Below, one piece after another: positions 43,678 through 53,445 of a stretch of 64,000 nucleotides of DNA (positions are counted from its first letter, which is position 1; every line of letters starts with the position of its first letter). The DNA is from Pseudofrankia coriaricola (GTDB lineage: Bacteria > Actinomycetota > Actinomycetes > Frankiales > Frankiaceae): assembly GCF_001854805.1 (NCBI RefSeq), contig NZ_MBLO01000125.1:30969-94968 (forward strand), in the 5' to 3' direction. The notes beneath the pieces were generated by a model. It made no database searches, was not told where the DNA came from, and worked only from the letters and a program-made list of their open reading frames with translations. Made by a program: the position numbers and the translations under genes.

Positions 43678-44246
43678 CTCGGATTGGCGTCATCCTCGGA
43701 AGTACCCGCCCCGGACGCCGCGGCGAGCCGGTCGCGCGCTGGGTGATGGAGGAGGCGAGCCGGCGCACCGACGCCGAGTTCGAGCTCATCGACCTTGCCG
43801 ACTACCCGCTGCCGCACCTCGATGAGCCCCTTCCCGCGAGCACAGGGCAGTACCAGAACGCGCACACCAAGGAATGGGCCGCAACGATCGCCCGATTCGA
43901 CGGGTACGTCTTCATCACGCCCGAGTACAACCATTCGACATCAGGCGTTCTGAAAAACGCCATCGACTACCTCTACGCCGAGTGGGGCAACAAAGCGATG
44001 GGCGTGGTCTCCTACGGTGCGATTGGCGGCGCCAGAGCCGCCGAACATCTCCGGCTCATCGCCGGCGAACTACGGATTGCAGACGTCCGGACCAACGTCG
44101 CGCTCTCGCTGCTGACCGACTTCGAGAACTTCAGCCAGTTCAAACCGAACCAGCATCAGGCAACGGTGCTCGACACACTTCTCAGTGAGGTCGTCGCCTG
44201 GAGCCAGGCGCTGGCGCCGTTGCGGCACAACGCGCGGCCCGCGTAG
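43674..44246 (+). CDS. NADPH-dependent FMN reductase
   Basis: A 190-residue flavodoxin-like reductase. The FMN phosphate loop is GSTRPGRRGEPVARW near residue 9, and the isoalloxazine-binding segment is TPEYNHSTSGVLKNAIDYL, followed by VVSYGAIGGARAAEHLR, all typical of the family. It supplies reduced FMN or reduces quinones and nitro compounds. The GTG start overlaps the esterase stop. An MFS exporter follows after 33 bp, consistent with a detoxification or antibiotic-resistance operon. Confidence 0.9.
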   Translation: MTRIGVILGSTRPGRRGEPVARWVMEEASRRTDAEFELIDLADYPLPHLDEPLPASTGQYQNAHTKEWAATIARFDGYVFITPEYNHSTSGVLKNAIDYLYAEWGNKAMGVVSYGAIGGARAAEHLRLIAGELRIADVRTNVALSLLTDFENFSQFKPNQHQATVLDTLLSEVVAWSQALAPLRHNARPA

Positions 44247-44279
44247 GCCGCAGCGACCCGCAGGAAGGGACCGTTGAGC

Positions 44280-45791
44280 ATGGCTACCAATACAGAATCG
44301 GCCACTCACGACTGGCCAGAGGACCACGAAGAAGGAACCGAGCAGCTTCCCAGCCGTCGATGGTGGGCCCTCGCCGTCATAGCCGTCGCCCAACTCATGG
44401 TCGTGCTCGACGGCACCGTGGTCACTATCGCACTGCCTTCGGCCCAACGCGACCTGCATATCTCCAACGCCGATCGGCAGTGGGCGATCACCGCCTACAC
44501 GCTCGCGTTCGGCGGCCTGCTGCTGCTCGGCGGACGGATCTCCGACTATGTGGGCCGCAGGCGAACCTTCCTGATCGGGCTACTCGGGTTCGCCGCAGCC
44601 TCCGCACTCGGCGGTGCGGCGCAGAACAGCGGGACGCTCTTCGGCGCCCGCGCCGTCCAGGGCCTTTTCGCGGCACTGCTCGCGCCCGCCGCCCTGTCGC
44701 TGATCACAGTGACCTTCGCTGAGGCCAAGGAACGGTCTCGGGCGTTCTCGGTCTACGGCGCCATCTCGGGCGGCGGCGCCGCGATCGGCCTGATCGTCGG
44801 CGGATCGCTGACCGAGTACACCTCGTGGCGCTGGTGCCTGTTCATCAACGTGCCGATCGCGATCATCACCTTCCTCGCCGGCACCGTCCTCATCAACGAA
44901 AGCAGGTCCGAGAGCGCCACCTCCTACGACATCCCAGGCGCCATCCTCGGCACGGGCGGGCTCGTCGCCCTCGTCTACGGATTCACAGCCGCGGCCAAGC
45001 CCGGGGTCGGCTGGCTCTCGGTCGAGACCATCAGCCTTCTCGCCGGCGCCGGCATCGCGCTCGTCGCGTTCGTACTCGTCGAGACGCGGTCCACACACCC
45101 CCTGTTGCCGATGCGCGTGGTACTCGACCGCAATCGCGGCGGCACCTACATCGCCTCGCTGTTGTCCTTCGCCGGATTGTTCGCGATGTTCCTCTTCCTG
45201 AGCTACTACCTCCAGTACAATCTTGGATACAGCGCGCTGAAGACGGGCCTGGCAGTTCTACCGTTCAGCGGCGGGGTCATCGTTACCTCGGCCGTGGTGC
45301 CGCCACTACTCTCCCGAACCGGGCCCAAGCCGGTGATGCTGATCGGGCTGGCCATGGCCGCCGTCGGTCTCGCCACCTTCACCGCCATCTCCGACACAAG
45401 CAGCTGGGGCACCCGCGTCCTGCCCGGCGAGCTGCTCATGAGCATCGGCTTCGCCCTGCTCCTGGTGCCGCTGTCCAGTCTCGCGCTTTCCGGAGTGAAC
45501 GACAACGACGCCGGCGTCGCCAGCGCGCTCCTCAACTCGACCCAGCAAATCGGCGGCTCCCTGGGCACCGCGCTACTGAACACCTTCTATGCGAGCGCGG
45601 TCACGTCCTACGTCGCAGCCCACCATCTCGCACCGTCCGCGTTCAATCCGCTCGCTGCGATCCACGGCTATCGCGTCGCGTTCTGGATCGGCGCCGGCCT
45701 GGTCGCCGCGGCCTTCGTCGCTATTCTGGTCCTGGTCAACGCCGGCAAGACCACCGTCGCCGCACAGTCTGACGTCACGCCCAGCGCATAG
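44280..45791 (+). CDS. MFS drug exporter, DHA2 (EmrB/QacA) family
   Basis: A 503-residue transporter with 14 predicted helices. Family motifs are motif A (LLLGGRISDYVGRRRTF), motif C region (GGGAAIGLIVGGSLTEY) and the first-helix LMVVLDGTVVTIALPSAQRD. QWAITAYTLAFGGLLL is typical of EmrB/QacA. It exports hydrophobic drugs with the proton gradient. ATG at 44280 is preceded by AGGAAGGG; a TTG at 44274 is possible. It ends the operon; an IS1380 element lies 60 bp downstream. Confidence 0.9.
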   Translation: MATNTESATHDWPEDHEEGTEQLPSRRWWALAVIAVAQLMVVLDGTVVTIALPSAQRDLHISNADRQWAITAYTLAFGGLLLLGGRISDYVGRRRTFLIGLLGFAAASALGGAAQNSGTLFGARAVQGLFAALLAPAALSLITVTFAEAKERSRAFSVYGAISGGGAAIGLIVGGSLTEYTSWRWCLFINVPIAIITFLAGTVLINESRSESATSYDIPGAILGTGGLVALVYGFTAAAKPGVGWLSVETISLLAGAGIALVAFVLVETRSTHPLLPMRVVLDRNRGGTYIASLLSFAGLFAMFLFLSYYLQYNLGYSALKTGLAVLPFSGGVIVTSAVVPPLLSRTGPKPVMLIGLAMAAVGLATFTAISDTSSWGTRVLPGELLMSIGFALLLVPLSSLALSGVNDNDAGVASALLNSTQQIGGSLGTALLNTFYASAVTSYVAAHHLAPSAFNPLAAIHGYRVAFWIGAGLVAAAFVAILVLVNAGKTTVAAQSDVTPSA

Positions 45792-45851
45792 AGCCGCGAG
45801 CGGCGAATCTCAATACCCCTCGCACTACAGACAGATCCATGGTCGCCTCAG

Positions 45852-47564
45852 CCTGGATGCACCGCCCGATTTGTGCCTTGAGCGGTGCGTTGAACGAGAA
45901 AGTGCCCTCTGGCCTGGGAAGATGGGGTTGCTGAAACCATCCTTCCCCCCGGGAAGAGGGCACTTCCAAGGTGCGATTGTTGCATACCGCCTCGCGGACC
46001 CATGTCGCGTTCGACGACCCGTCTCTGCTCGGCTCGGCTGGGCTGGTCCCGGTGATGCGCCTCGCCGAGCGGGCCGGGCTGGGCGACCTGGTCGCCGAGC
46101 ATGTCAAGGTGCCCGCGTCGGCCTGGTCGGCGGGCGCGAACGCGGCGGCGAAGGTCGGCTGCCTGGTCGCGGGCATGGCCGCGGGCGCGGACTGCCTCGA
46201 CGACATGAACCTGCTGCGCGCCGGCGCTCTCGACGGCGTGTTCGACGGGATCCGCGCACCGTCGACGCTCGGCATGTTCGCGCGCGCGTTCACCTGGGGC
46301 AACGTCGCCCAGCTCGGCAAGGTCAACAAGCTGCTGCTGGTCAGCCTCGCCGCCGCGGCGCCGGCGCTGCTGACCGGGGCCGACGCGCTCACGTTTGTCG
46401 ACCTCGATACCTGCCAGCGCCGGGTGTTCGGCCCCCGCAAACGGGGCGCCAGGTTCGGCCACACCAAAATCGCGAGCAAGTCGGTGTTCGTCCGCGGCCT
46501 CAACGCCATGATCGGCACCGTGTCCACCCCGACCGCGGCTCCGGTCATCGCGAACGCCCGGCTGCGCGGTGGTAACGCCGTGTCCGCGAAGGGCGCGGCC
46601 CGGTTTCTGGCCGCCACGGTCGGCACCGCCCGCCAGGCAGGGGCGACCGGCGTGATCGTCGCGAGGTGCGACGCCGGGTTCTACACCGCCGAGATCGTGG
46701 CCGCGGCCCGCCGCCAGCAGGTCCACTTCTCGATCACCACGCCGCAGAACGTCGCGATCCGGGCCGCCTGCGAGGCGATCGACGAGGCCGCGTGGGTCCC
46801 GATCCGCTACCCGAACGCGATCTGGGACGAGGACCTCAAGGAATGGATCTCCGATGCGGAGATCGCCGAGACCACGTACACCGCGTTCGGCCACACGAAG
46901 ACGCCGGTCACCGCCCGGCTGATCGTCCGCCGGGTCAAGGCCCTGAACAGGAAGGCGAACACCGGGCAGGGCGAGCTGTTCGACGTCTGGCGCTACCACG
47001 CGGCGTTCACCGACAGCCCGTTCGCCCTGCCCGAGACCGAGGGCCAGCACCGCGACCACGCGATCATCGAGCAGGTCAACGCCGACCTGATCCACGGCCC
47101 GCTCGCGCACCTGCCGTCCGAGGTGTTCACCGCCAACGCCGCCTGGCTCGTCCTCGCGGCGATCACACACAACCTGCTGCGCGCCGCCGGCACGCTGGCC
47201 TCGCGGTTCCACGGCCGCGCCCGTGGCGCGACCCTGCGCGCGCACCTGGTGAACATCCCCGGCCGGCTCGCCCGCCACGGCCGCGGCCACGTCACCGTGC
47301 ACCTGCCCACCGGCTGGCACGCCGAGAACGCCTTCACCGGCCTGGTCGCCGCCGTGCACGCCCTGCCGCCCGCCCGAGCCGCCTGATCCGGGCCGCCCCC
47401 CCCGCACCCGGTCAGCACCATCGCGCAGCGCCCGCCTGACGGAGCCCCAGGACAAGCCGCCGAACCGTGAGCGGCCATCAGTAACGACCAGCGATGACCA
47501 CTGTCGGTTAACGACCGTTACAGATCAACTGAAATAGCCGCCGAATCAGATCGGTGCATCCAGG
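45852..47564 (+). mobile_element. Complete IS1380-family insertion sequence
   Basis: The 1713-bp element has terminal inverted repeats beginning CCTGGATGCACCG at the left end (45852) and ending CGGTGCATCCAGG at the right end (47564). Both sides are flanked by CTCAG (45847-45851 and 47565-47569), a 5-bp target duplication. It contains one intact transposase gene. Length, ends and duplication size all fit IS1380. The exact duplication and unbroken gene suggest recent insertion. Confidence 0.92.
45971..47386 (+). CDS. IS1380-family transposase
   Basis: A 471-residue DDE transposase. Catalytic acid candidates lie in LTFVDLDTCQRRVFG and VARCDAGFYTAEIV. The C-terminal IIEQVNADLIHGPLAHLPSE and AAWLVLAAITHNLLRAAGTL are conserved in IS1380 enzymes. 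The frame is uninterrupted. The reverse strand of this gene also stays open for more than 500 codons, but this is only codon-bias shadow. Confidence 0.93.
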   Translation: MRLLHTASRTHVAFDDPSLLGSAGLVPVMRLAERAGLGDLVAEHVKVPASAWSAGANAAAKVGCLVAGMAAGADCLDDMNLLRAGALDGVFDGIRAPSTLGMFARAFTWGNVAQLGKVNKLLLVSLAAAAPALLTGADALTFVDLDTCQRRVFGPRKRGARFGHTKIASKSVFVRGLNAMIGTVSTPTAAPVIANARLRGGNAVSAKGAARFLAATVGTARQAGATGVIVARCDAGFYTAEIVAAARRQQVHFSITTPQNVAIRAACEAIDEAAWVPIRYPNAIWDEDLKEWISDAEIAETTYTAFGHTKTPVTARLIVRRVKALNRKANTGQGELFDVWRYHAAFTDSPFALPETEGQHRDHAIIEQVNADLIHGPLAHLPSEVFTANAAWLVLAAITHNLLRAAGTLASRFHGRARGATLRAHLVNIPGRLARHGRGHVTVHLPTGWHAENAFTGLVAAVHALPPARAA

Positions 47565-47634
47565 CTCAGCATCTGTTGCTCATGCTCGCCAGGAGCGCCA
47601 TCCGCGCAGCCAGTCGGCCTATCGCTGGCTATGA

Positions 47635-48060
47635 GCGATTCGATCCAAGGGCCAATGGACGGTGGGCACCGCACCGTACAGCTACACCCGCAACAGCGGG
47701 CACAGCCTCGCGACCCTCGACGACGAAATCACCATCGTCAAACTGATCTTCCGCCTCTACACCCGACGCCGGCTCGGCTGCCGCGCCATCGCCGCCCACC
47801 TCAACGAGCGGAACCTGGTACGCCGCCGCGCGCACCACAAGGCGATCGCACAACCAGGAACCAGCCCTGAAGCACAAAGCCATCGCCGACGTCCTCACCA
47901 ATCGCATCTACCTCGGCAAGGTCCGCTTCCGTGACATCGACGCCCGCGCCGCGGTGATCGAGCCTGCCACCTTCGATCTGGCCCAGCACATCCTCACCGA
48001 ACGCGGCGAGACGAACCCTGAACTGATCTACTCCATCCGACCGGCCAGGGTCCTGGCTGC
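47635..48060 (+). pseudogene. Serine recombinase remnant with frameshift
   Basis: The first frame reads GTAPYSYTRNSGHSLATLDD, EITIVKLIFRLYTRRRLGCR and AIAAHLNERNLVRRR. At about 47850 the match moves to another frame: AIADVLTNRIYLGKVRFRDI, then EPATFDLAQHILTERGE. Together these are the middle of a large serine recombinase of the phage/ICE type. The catalytic N-terminal domain and the C-terminus are missing. Confidence 0.7.
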
Positions 48061-48141
48061 CGGGCGCCATGCCCAGGCAGCCAGGACCCACCCGGAGGAG
48101 TCGGCGCTCGGAGCGGCGCCGCATCACGCCAATCGCACCGC

Positions 48142-48920
48142 CTACTGAGGCTCTCCCCTGGCGAGGCCCGTGGTGCTTTCGATCTGGGTGTGAGTGTCGC
48201 TGCGCAGTTGCACAACCAGGCTGCGAGCGACGCCAGCGCCGACATGCAGGCGTTTGCGGAGCGTCTCCGCGGAGATCGGCCGCTGATGCTGCTGCCAATG
48301 CAGCACATCCTCGGCCCGAGCTCGATGCAGCAAATCCTGCTCGCGGGCCCTAACATCCACTCGACACCCCTTCGTTGCCGAGGCCGGCTCAGAGGCGGCG
48401 GGGCGATCCCCCCACCCGTGCTGTTTCGCCACCGCGCGACCATCCGCGACATCAGCCCCGTGCGGCTCTGGTGGCGCGACCCCCGACCCGGCAGGCCGCA
48501 TAGCATGGAGCAGACCCGACCCCACCTCCGCCCAGCCGATCAGCAGCAGAGGGCCAACGGCATCGAACGCCGCCTTACCCAGGTTCCCGGCCGCAATAGG
48601 CTCGGCGATATTAAGCGCCAGCGTCACCACGCTCGCGAACACCAGAAGTCGACGAGCAGGCCGGATCTCCTCACGAGGCGCGCCCCGCAGCGCAAGCTCC
48701 CGGATCGCGACAAGCAGGCCAAGCACGGCAAGTCCACCACCGGCGCGACCAACGGCGCCACATACGCGGGCACACCCAGCCGCAGACCGAGCAGTCAGAC
48801 ATTGCCGAACCCAAACAAGAACGTCAGGGCAACCACTGCGGCCATGATCGCGGTGACCGCCCGGAACGCTACACTACGCCCGTCCACACCAGGCGCCGAG
48901 ACAGGAGTCGTCGTGGTCAT
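48142..48920 (-). pseudogene. DUF2637 (Spd-like) protein, broken
   Basis: The ATG at 48920 starts MTTTTPVSAPGVDGRSVAFR, then a helix (VVALTFLFGFGNV) ends at a TGA where relatives have Trp. A lost base near 48735 shifts the frame, after which LGLLVAIRELALRG, LLVFASVVTLALNIAEPIAA, GPLLLIGWAEVGSGLL and an HTH-like end (AETLRKRLHVGAGVARSLVV) follow. Such proteins occur in Streptomyces and Frankia integrative conjugative elements. One nonsense change and one frameshift show decay. Confidence 0.7.
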
Positions 48921-49832
48921 CGCGCACCACGCGGAACCTCGAAACTGGCCTCCACAACCAGTTCCCCGGCAGGAACCCCCAGGTCAGCGCCTCCCCCTTC
49001 TGCACGGTTCCCCGCCGGGGGCACGCGATCGAGATCTTCCTGTTCGCAAACCCGTCGGGTTTGCTCCCAGACTCCTGCGCCATGCTGCTCCGGGGCCGAG
49101 CCCCGGACCCCACGCCGAAAGTTGCGTGGATGCTGTACGAGCCTCCACGGGGGCACTTTTCATGTCATGACCAGCGCGTTTACAGCGCTTAGCGATCGAA
49201 GGCTTCAAGCGCTCCGGTCGTAGGTCTATTGACTTTCGGCGTGGCGCGACGCTCCGACGGGCGCGGGCGGGGTGGCGGGCCCGACGTGCCCGGGTGCCGA
49301 GCGAAGCGAGGCGGGGCCCCAGTGGCGCGGGCGGGCCGTCGGGGTCCTGCGCCGCGCGCGGCGCGGGCGGCGCGCCACGCATCTCAACGACCGGCGCCCG
49401 CGCCCTGTCGGTTCCAGACACGTGGCCGTTAATGCGGTACGGGAGCCTCCTGGCATGAGCTACGACCTGGCCGTATGGGATGGCGAGCGCCCAGCGGATG
49501 AAGAGACCGCCAGCCAGGTTCTCCGAGGTCGCACAGCACCCTCAACGGATCGACATGCGTCCGGAGCTTCACGACGAATCGACGGTTGGTTCACTGTCAC
49601 GGTTCAGCCACGGTATGTGTTGTACCGTCCGGGACATGACGGTCGACGGTCGCAGCGATCAGGCCAGAACGGATCTCGTGACGCCGTGGGCCGCGACATG
49701 CATCCTCGCCCGCTCCGACGGGACCAGCCTGCCCGCCGCGGTCCAGCGCGGAGTCGCCGCGGGACGGTGCGGCGTGTGGTGGATCTTCGTTGACCTGCGC
49801 TGCTAGGGCTGTGGGGCCCGAAACGCGACTAC
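48921..49832. other. Degenerate region after the integrative-element remnants
   Basis: About 900 bases without an intact gene. At 49455 the frame MSYDLAVWDGERPADEE matches the start of a common small actinobacterial family, then diverges after about 18 residues, so a truncated copy is likely. 49250-49400 is extremely GC-rich and Arg/Ala/Pro in every frame. No RNA gene is visible. Confidence 0.4.
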
Positions 49833-49889
49833 TTGACAACGCCCGGGTGCTACGACATTCTTGTAGTAATTGAACTAAGGCTAACCTTA
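49833..49889 (+). promoter_or_regulatory. Promoter with IdeR-type iron box
   Basis: TTGACA (49833-49838) is followed 17 nt later by a weak ATTCTT. The 19-mer TGAACTAAGGCTAACCTTA (49871-49889) matches the IdeR consensus TWAGGTWAGSCTWACCTWA at 16 of 19 positions by hand count. The sequence here is much richer in A and T than its surroundings. It probably drives the adenylation gene 0.7 kb to the right under iron control. Confidence 0.65.
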
Positions 49890-50574
49890 CGAAGGCGATG
49901 CGGGGGTGAGTGGTGGAGTAACCCTGCCGGGGCGGCAGGGCGGTGCTCAGTCGGGTCACTTTCCACCGTGAAGGAAGTCTCTGACCTGCGGACTTCCCTG
50001 TGGTGTGGTCGGCTGAGGCGTACTTGTCTCGGGTCCCAGGGTCGGGTCGCCTGACCTAGGCTGACTGCTCGTCTCGTGGCTGTCGCTCCCACGGTCGGAG
50101 GTTCCAGGCCGGGCTCGATGGCGGCGTCCGACGGCGGGCGACTCCGCGCGCCTCTGCTCGTCGAGCGGTGCAGGCCGACGTGTCTCGCCACGGCGGTCGC
50201 GTCGATGGCGTGGAAACCTGTGTCATCTGGCCGCGTTGCCATCCGCCGTTGTCGCGGCCGGCTGGCGAATGCCGGCCGTCGTTCGCGGCGTTCGACAGCG
50301 GGATTCGCGGCGCGTGATATAGGCGTCGATCCTGTCTTGTTGGATGGGTTTGTTGTGGGTATTCCGGTCGGCGGAGCGAGGGCGAGTTCTCCCGCCCGCA
50401 TCTCGGTGGAGCATGCGCTCAGGAATCACTGAAGCGAGCATCGCTCTGTTCGGAGAGGCGCGGACCGTTCGCGCGTCCGCGCCCCAATTCCCTCCTCTGG
50501 AGCGCGTGTCGCGCGCCCTTGGACGTGGTAGAGCCGACGGTCTCCATCACAGAGATTAAGGACTCAGGGAAGAT
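49890..50574 (+). other. 0.7-kb stretch between the iron box and the adenylation gene
   Basis: No convincing gene is seen. One plus-strand frame (50076-50432) ends with RDIGVDPVLLDGFVVGIPVG but has no domain I know and a poor start. The stretch may be an untranslated leader, hold a small unknown gene, or hide a second promoter nearer 50575. Confidence 0.4.
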
Positions 50575-53445
50575 TTGTCGAAACGTGTAGGTGTCGGTAT
50601 GACCTCTGTTGGCCTGCCCTGCGTGGCGGGTTCGACCGCGTTCTTCGTGCGTGAGCTGGCTCGGCATGGCGAACGCACCGCGGTGGTCACGGCGGAGGGG
50701 CAGCTGTCGTACCGTGAGCTGCGGACGCGGGTCGACGAGGCCGCCGCGCGGCTTGGCCCTGGACGTCGGCTGGTGTTGCTCGCCGCGGTCAACTCGCTCG
50801 ATGTGCTCGTCATGTACCTGGCGGCGCTGTCCGCTGGTCATGTGGTCCTGCTGGCGCCGGGTGATGGTCCCGGCCCGGCGGCGTCGCTCGTCACGGCCTA
50901 CGACCCCGACGTCGTGGTGCGCCCGGTCGGCGCGGCGGTCGAGGTCGAGCATCGACGCGACGGATCCGGCCACGACTTGCATCCCGACCTCGCCCTCCTG
51001 CTGAGCACGTCTGGCTCGACGGGCTCGCCGAAACTGGTTCGCTTGTCGTACGCGAACCTGCAGGCCAATGCCGAGTCGATCGCCGAATACCTCGAGCTGC
51101 GGCCGGAGGATCGCGCCCCGACGACGCTGCCGATGTACTACTGCTACGGACTGTCGGTCGTCCACAGTCACCTGTGGCGCGGAGCCGGCCTGATCCTCAC
51201 TTCCCGATCTGTGACCGACCCGTGTTTCTGGGACCTCTTCCGGGCAGGGAAGGGCACCTCACTCGCCGGTGTGCCGTATACGTTTGATCTCCTGGACCGC
51301 GTCGGTTTCGACCAGATGCCGCTGCCACATCTGCGCTATGTCACGCAGGCCGGCGGTCGGCTCCCGCCGGACCGTGTGAGTCGCTATGCCCGGCTTGGGC
51401 AGCGTGACGGCTGGGATCTCGTCGTGATGTACGGCCAGACCGAGGCCACCGCTCGCATGGCCTACCTGCCCCCGCGCCTCGCCGCGACCCACCCACACAC
51501 GATCGGCATGCCGATCCCGGGTGGGTCGTTCCGGCTCGAACCACTGGCCGGCGCCGGCCGCGACGACGGCCAGGTCGGTGACAGCGCGGACGGTCTCGCG
51601 GGGGCCGGCGGGGTGGCCGACGCCGTGGGGGAACTGGTGTACACCGGCCCCAACGTCATGATGGGCTACGCGGACTCGGCCGCGGACCTAGCGCTGGGCT
51701 CGACGCTGGACGAGCTGCGCACCGGCGACATCGCGCGCCGGACCGACGACGGTCTGTACGAGATCGTGGGGCGGCGGACCAGGTTCGCCAAGGTGTTCGG
51801 ACTGCGTATCGACCTGCGCCGGGTCGAGGAAGTGCTCGCCACCGATGGGCTGAGTGCCTGCTGCGTGACCGACGACGCCGCGATCGACGTGGTGGTCGCG
51901 GGCCCCGCCGACCTGCTGCTCGTCCGTGGGCTGGTCGCGCGGACGTGCCGGCTGCCGGACACCGCGGTGCGGGTCCATCTCGTGGACGCGCTGCCACGCC
52001 TGCCGACCGGCAAGGTGGACCTCGTCACGATGCGGAGGATCGCGCGTGCCGCGGCGCCTCCCGTGCCCGCCGCGCGGCCTGTGGCCGCCTCCGCGCACGG
52101 ACGCGAGCCGTCGGACGTCGCCGCCGACGTGCGGCGACTGTTCGCCGACGTGCTGCGAAGCGACGAGGTCACCGAGGACAGCACGTTCGTGAGTCTTGGC
52201 GGCGACTCGCTGTCCTACGTCGACCTGTCGCTGCGCCTGGAAGATCTCCTCGGACATCTGCCCGCCAGCTGGCACACCACCCCGCTACGGGATCTGGCCC
52301 CGGCGGCCAGGCCGCGTCGTGGACGAAGCGCGTCCGTCGAGATCAGCGCTCTTCTGCGCGCGGTCGCGATCGTGTTGATCGTCGGTACCCATGCGAACAC
52401 CTTCGACGCGATCGGTGGCCTCCTCGGCGGCGCTCACCTGCTGATCGCGGTCGCTGGCTACAACTTCGCCCGCTTCCACCTGACGTCTGCTCCGCGCTCG
52501 CGGCGGGTGCGCGGCCTGCTGCGCAGCACGGCCCAGATCGCCGTTCCGAGCGTCCTGTTCATCACGGCGCTCGTTCTCGTCATGGACGAGCACAACCTCG
52601 CCAACATCGTGCTGCTCACCAACGTGTTCGGACCGGACCTGGCCGGCCCGACCTGGGAGTTCTGGTTCATCGAGGCGCTGGTCCAGATCCTGCTGGTGCT
52701 CGCGGTTCTGGTCAGCATTCCCGTGCTGGACCGGGCGCAGCGCCGCTTCCCGTTCGCCGTCGCCATGGGGGCGCTGGCGGTCGGTCTCCTCACCCGGTTC
52801 GAGGTGGTCGTGCTGCCCGCGGGCCCACGCCATACGCAGACCTCGGTCGCCGTGTTCTGGCTGTTCGCGTTGGGCTGGGCCGCCGCCGCCGCGACCACGG
52901 TGTGGCGACGGCTGGCCGTGACGGCCGCCGCGACGCTGACCATCCCCGGCTTCTTCGCGGACGCGCGCCGGGAGGACATCGTGCTCGGTGGCCTGGTCCT
53001 GCTGATCTGGATCTCAAGCGTGCGCTGTCCACGCCCACTGCGGCGGCTGGCCGGCGTACTGGCCAGCAGCTCGCTCTGCATCTACCTGACTCACTGGCAG
53101 GTGTTTCCCCTATTGCAGGTCGACCACCCGGTCCTGGCGCTGCTGGCCTCGCTTGCCGTCGGCGTGGCGGCGTGGCGGCTCTGGTCGGACGTGACGGCGT
53201 TGTTCGGCCGGCTCAGGCTGCTCCCGCGCTCGTTCGTCCGGGCGGGCCGTCGCCCGGTGCCCCATCCGCCGGGCGTCCCACCGGCGTCCTCCAGTCGAAC
53301 GCGCCCGCACAAGCAACCGAAAGTGCGTCCAGCTGCCGCGCGGCTCGCGTGTGCTCGCCGCCGCGGCGGTCGACCCGACGTTGAGCACCCACCGCCAGGC
53401 ATGCTCCACGTCACCCATCTGGAATCGAAGGTAAGGATGGGTTAA
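50575..53445 (+). CDS. Adenylation, carrier and membrane acyltransferase fusion protein
   Basis: A 956-residue three-part enzyme. Residues 10-500 are an acyl/aminoacyl adenylation domain: STSGSTGSPKLVRLS near 145, VMYGQTEATARMAYLPP, TGDIARRTDDGLYEIVGRRT and the catalytic PTGKVDL Lys480. Residues 515-580 are a carrier domain with the phosphopantetheine Ser545 in SLGGDSLSYVDL. Residues 588-880 are an acyltransferase-3 membrane domain of about ten helices, with Arg595 and His606 in LLRAVAIVLIVGTH. The protein could activate an acid, load it on its own carrier and transfer it to a surface molecule, similar in logic to DltA-DltC-DltB. The Arg/Pro tail is unstructured. Starts at TTG 50575 (GGGAAGA before it) or ATG 50599. 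A ferric-iron transporter follows. Confidence 0.82.
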   Translation: MSKRVGVGMTSVGLPCVAGSTAFFVRELARHGERTAVVTAEGQLSYRELRTRVDEAAARLGPGRRLVLLAAVNSLDVLVMYLAALSAGHVVLLAPGDGPGPAASLVTAYDPDVVVRPVGAAVEVEHRRDGSGHDLHPDLALLLSTSGSTGSPKLVRLSYANLQANAESIAEYLELRPEDRAPTTLPMYYCYGLSVVHSHLWRGAGLILTSRSVTDPCFWDLFRAGKGTSLAGVPYTFDLLDRVGFDQMPLPHLRYVTQAGGRLPPDRVSRYARLGQRDGWDLVVMYGQTEATARMAYLPPRLAATHPHTIGMPIPGGSFRLEPLAGAGRDDGQVGDSADGLAGAGGVADAVGELVYTGPNVMMGYADSAADLALGSTLDELRTGDIARRTDDGLYEIVGRRTRFAKVFGLRIDLRRVEEVLATDGLSACCVTDDAAIDVVVAGPADLLLVRGLVARTCRLPDTAVRVHLVDALPRLPTGKVDLVTMRRIARAAAPPVPAARPVAASAHGREPSDVAADVRRLFADVLRSDEVTEDSTFVSLGGDSLSYVDLSLRLEDLLGHLPASWHTTPLRDLAPAARPRRGRSASVEISALLRAVAIVLIVGTHANTFDAIGGLLGGAHLLIAVAGYNFARFHLTSAPRSRRVRGLLRSTAQIAVPSVLFITALVLVMDEHNLANIVLLTNVFGPDLAGPTWEFWFIEALVQILLVLAVLVSIPVLDRAQRRFPFAVAMGALAVGLLTRFEVVVLPAGPRHTQTSVAVFWLFALGWAAAAATTVWRRLAVTAAATLTIPGFFADARREDIVLGGLVLLIWISSVRCPRPLRRLAGVLASSSLCIYLTHWQVFPLLQVDHPVLALLASLAVGVAAWRLWSDVTALFGRLRLLPRSFVRAGRRPVPHPPGVPPASSSRTRPHKQPKVRPAAARLACARRRGGRPDVEHPPPGMLHVTHLESKVRMG

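Noticed and set aside
45848..47455. Long minus-strand open frame inside the IS1380 element
   Set aside because: Antisense of the transposase and includes the terminal repeat; IS1380 elements carry one gene.
50076..50432. Open frame between the iron box and adenylation gene considered as a gene
   Set aside because: No recognisable domain, no good ribosome site and Arg/Ser-rich composition; left as part of an unexplained stretch.
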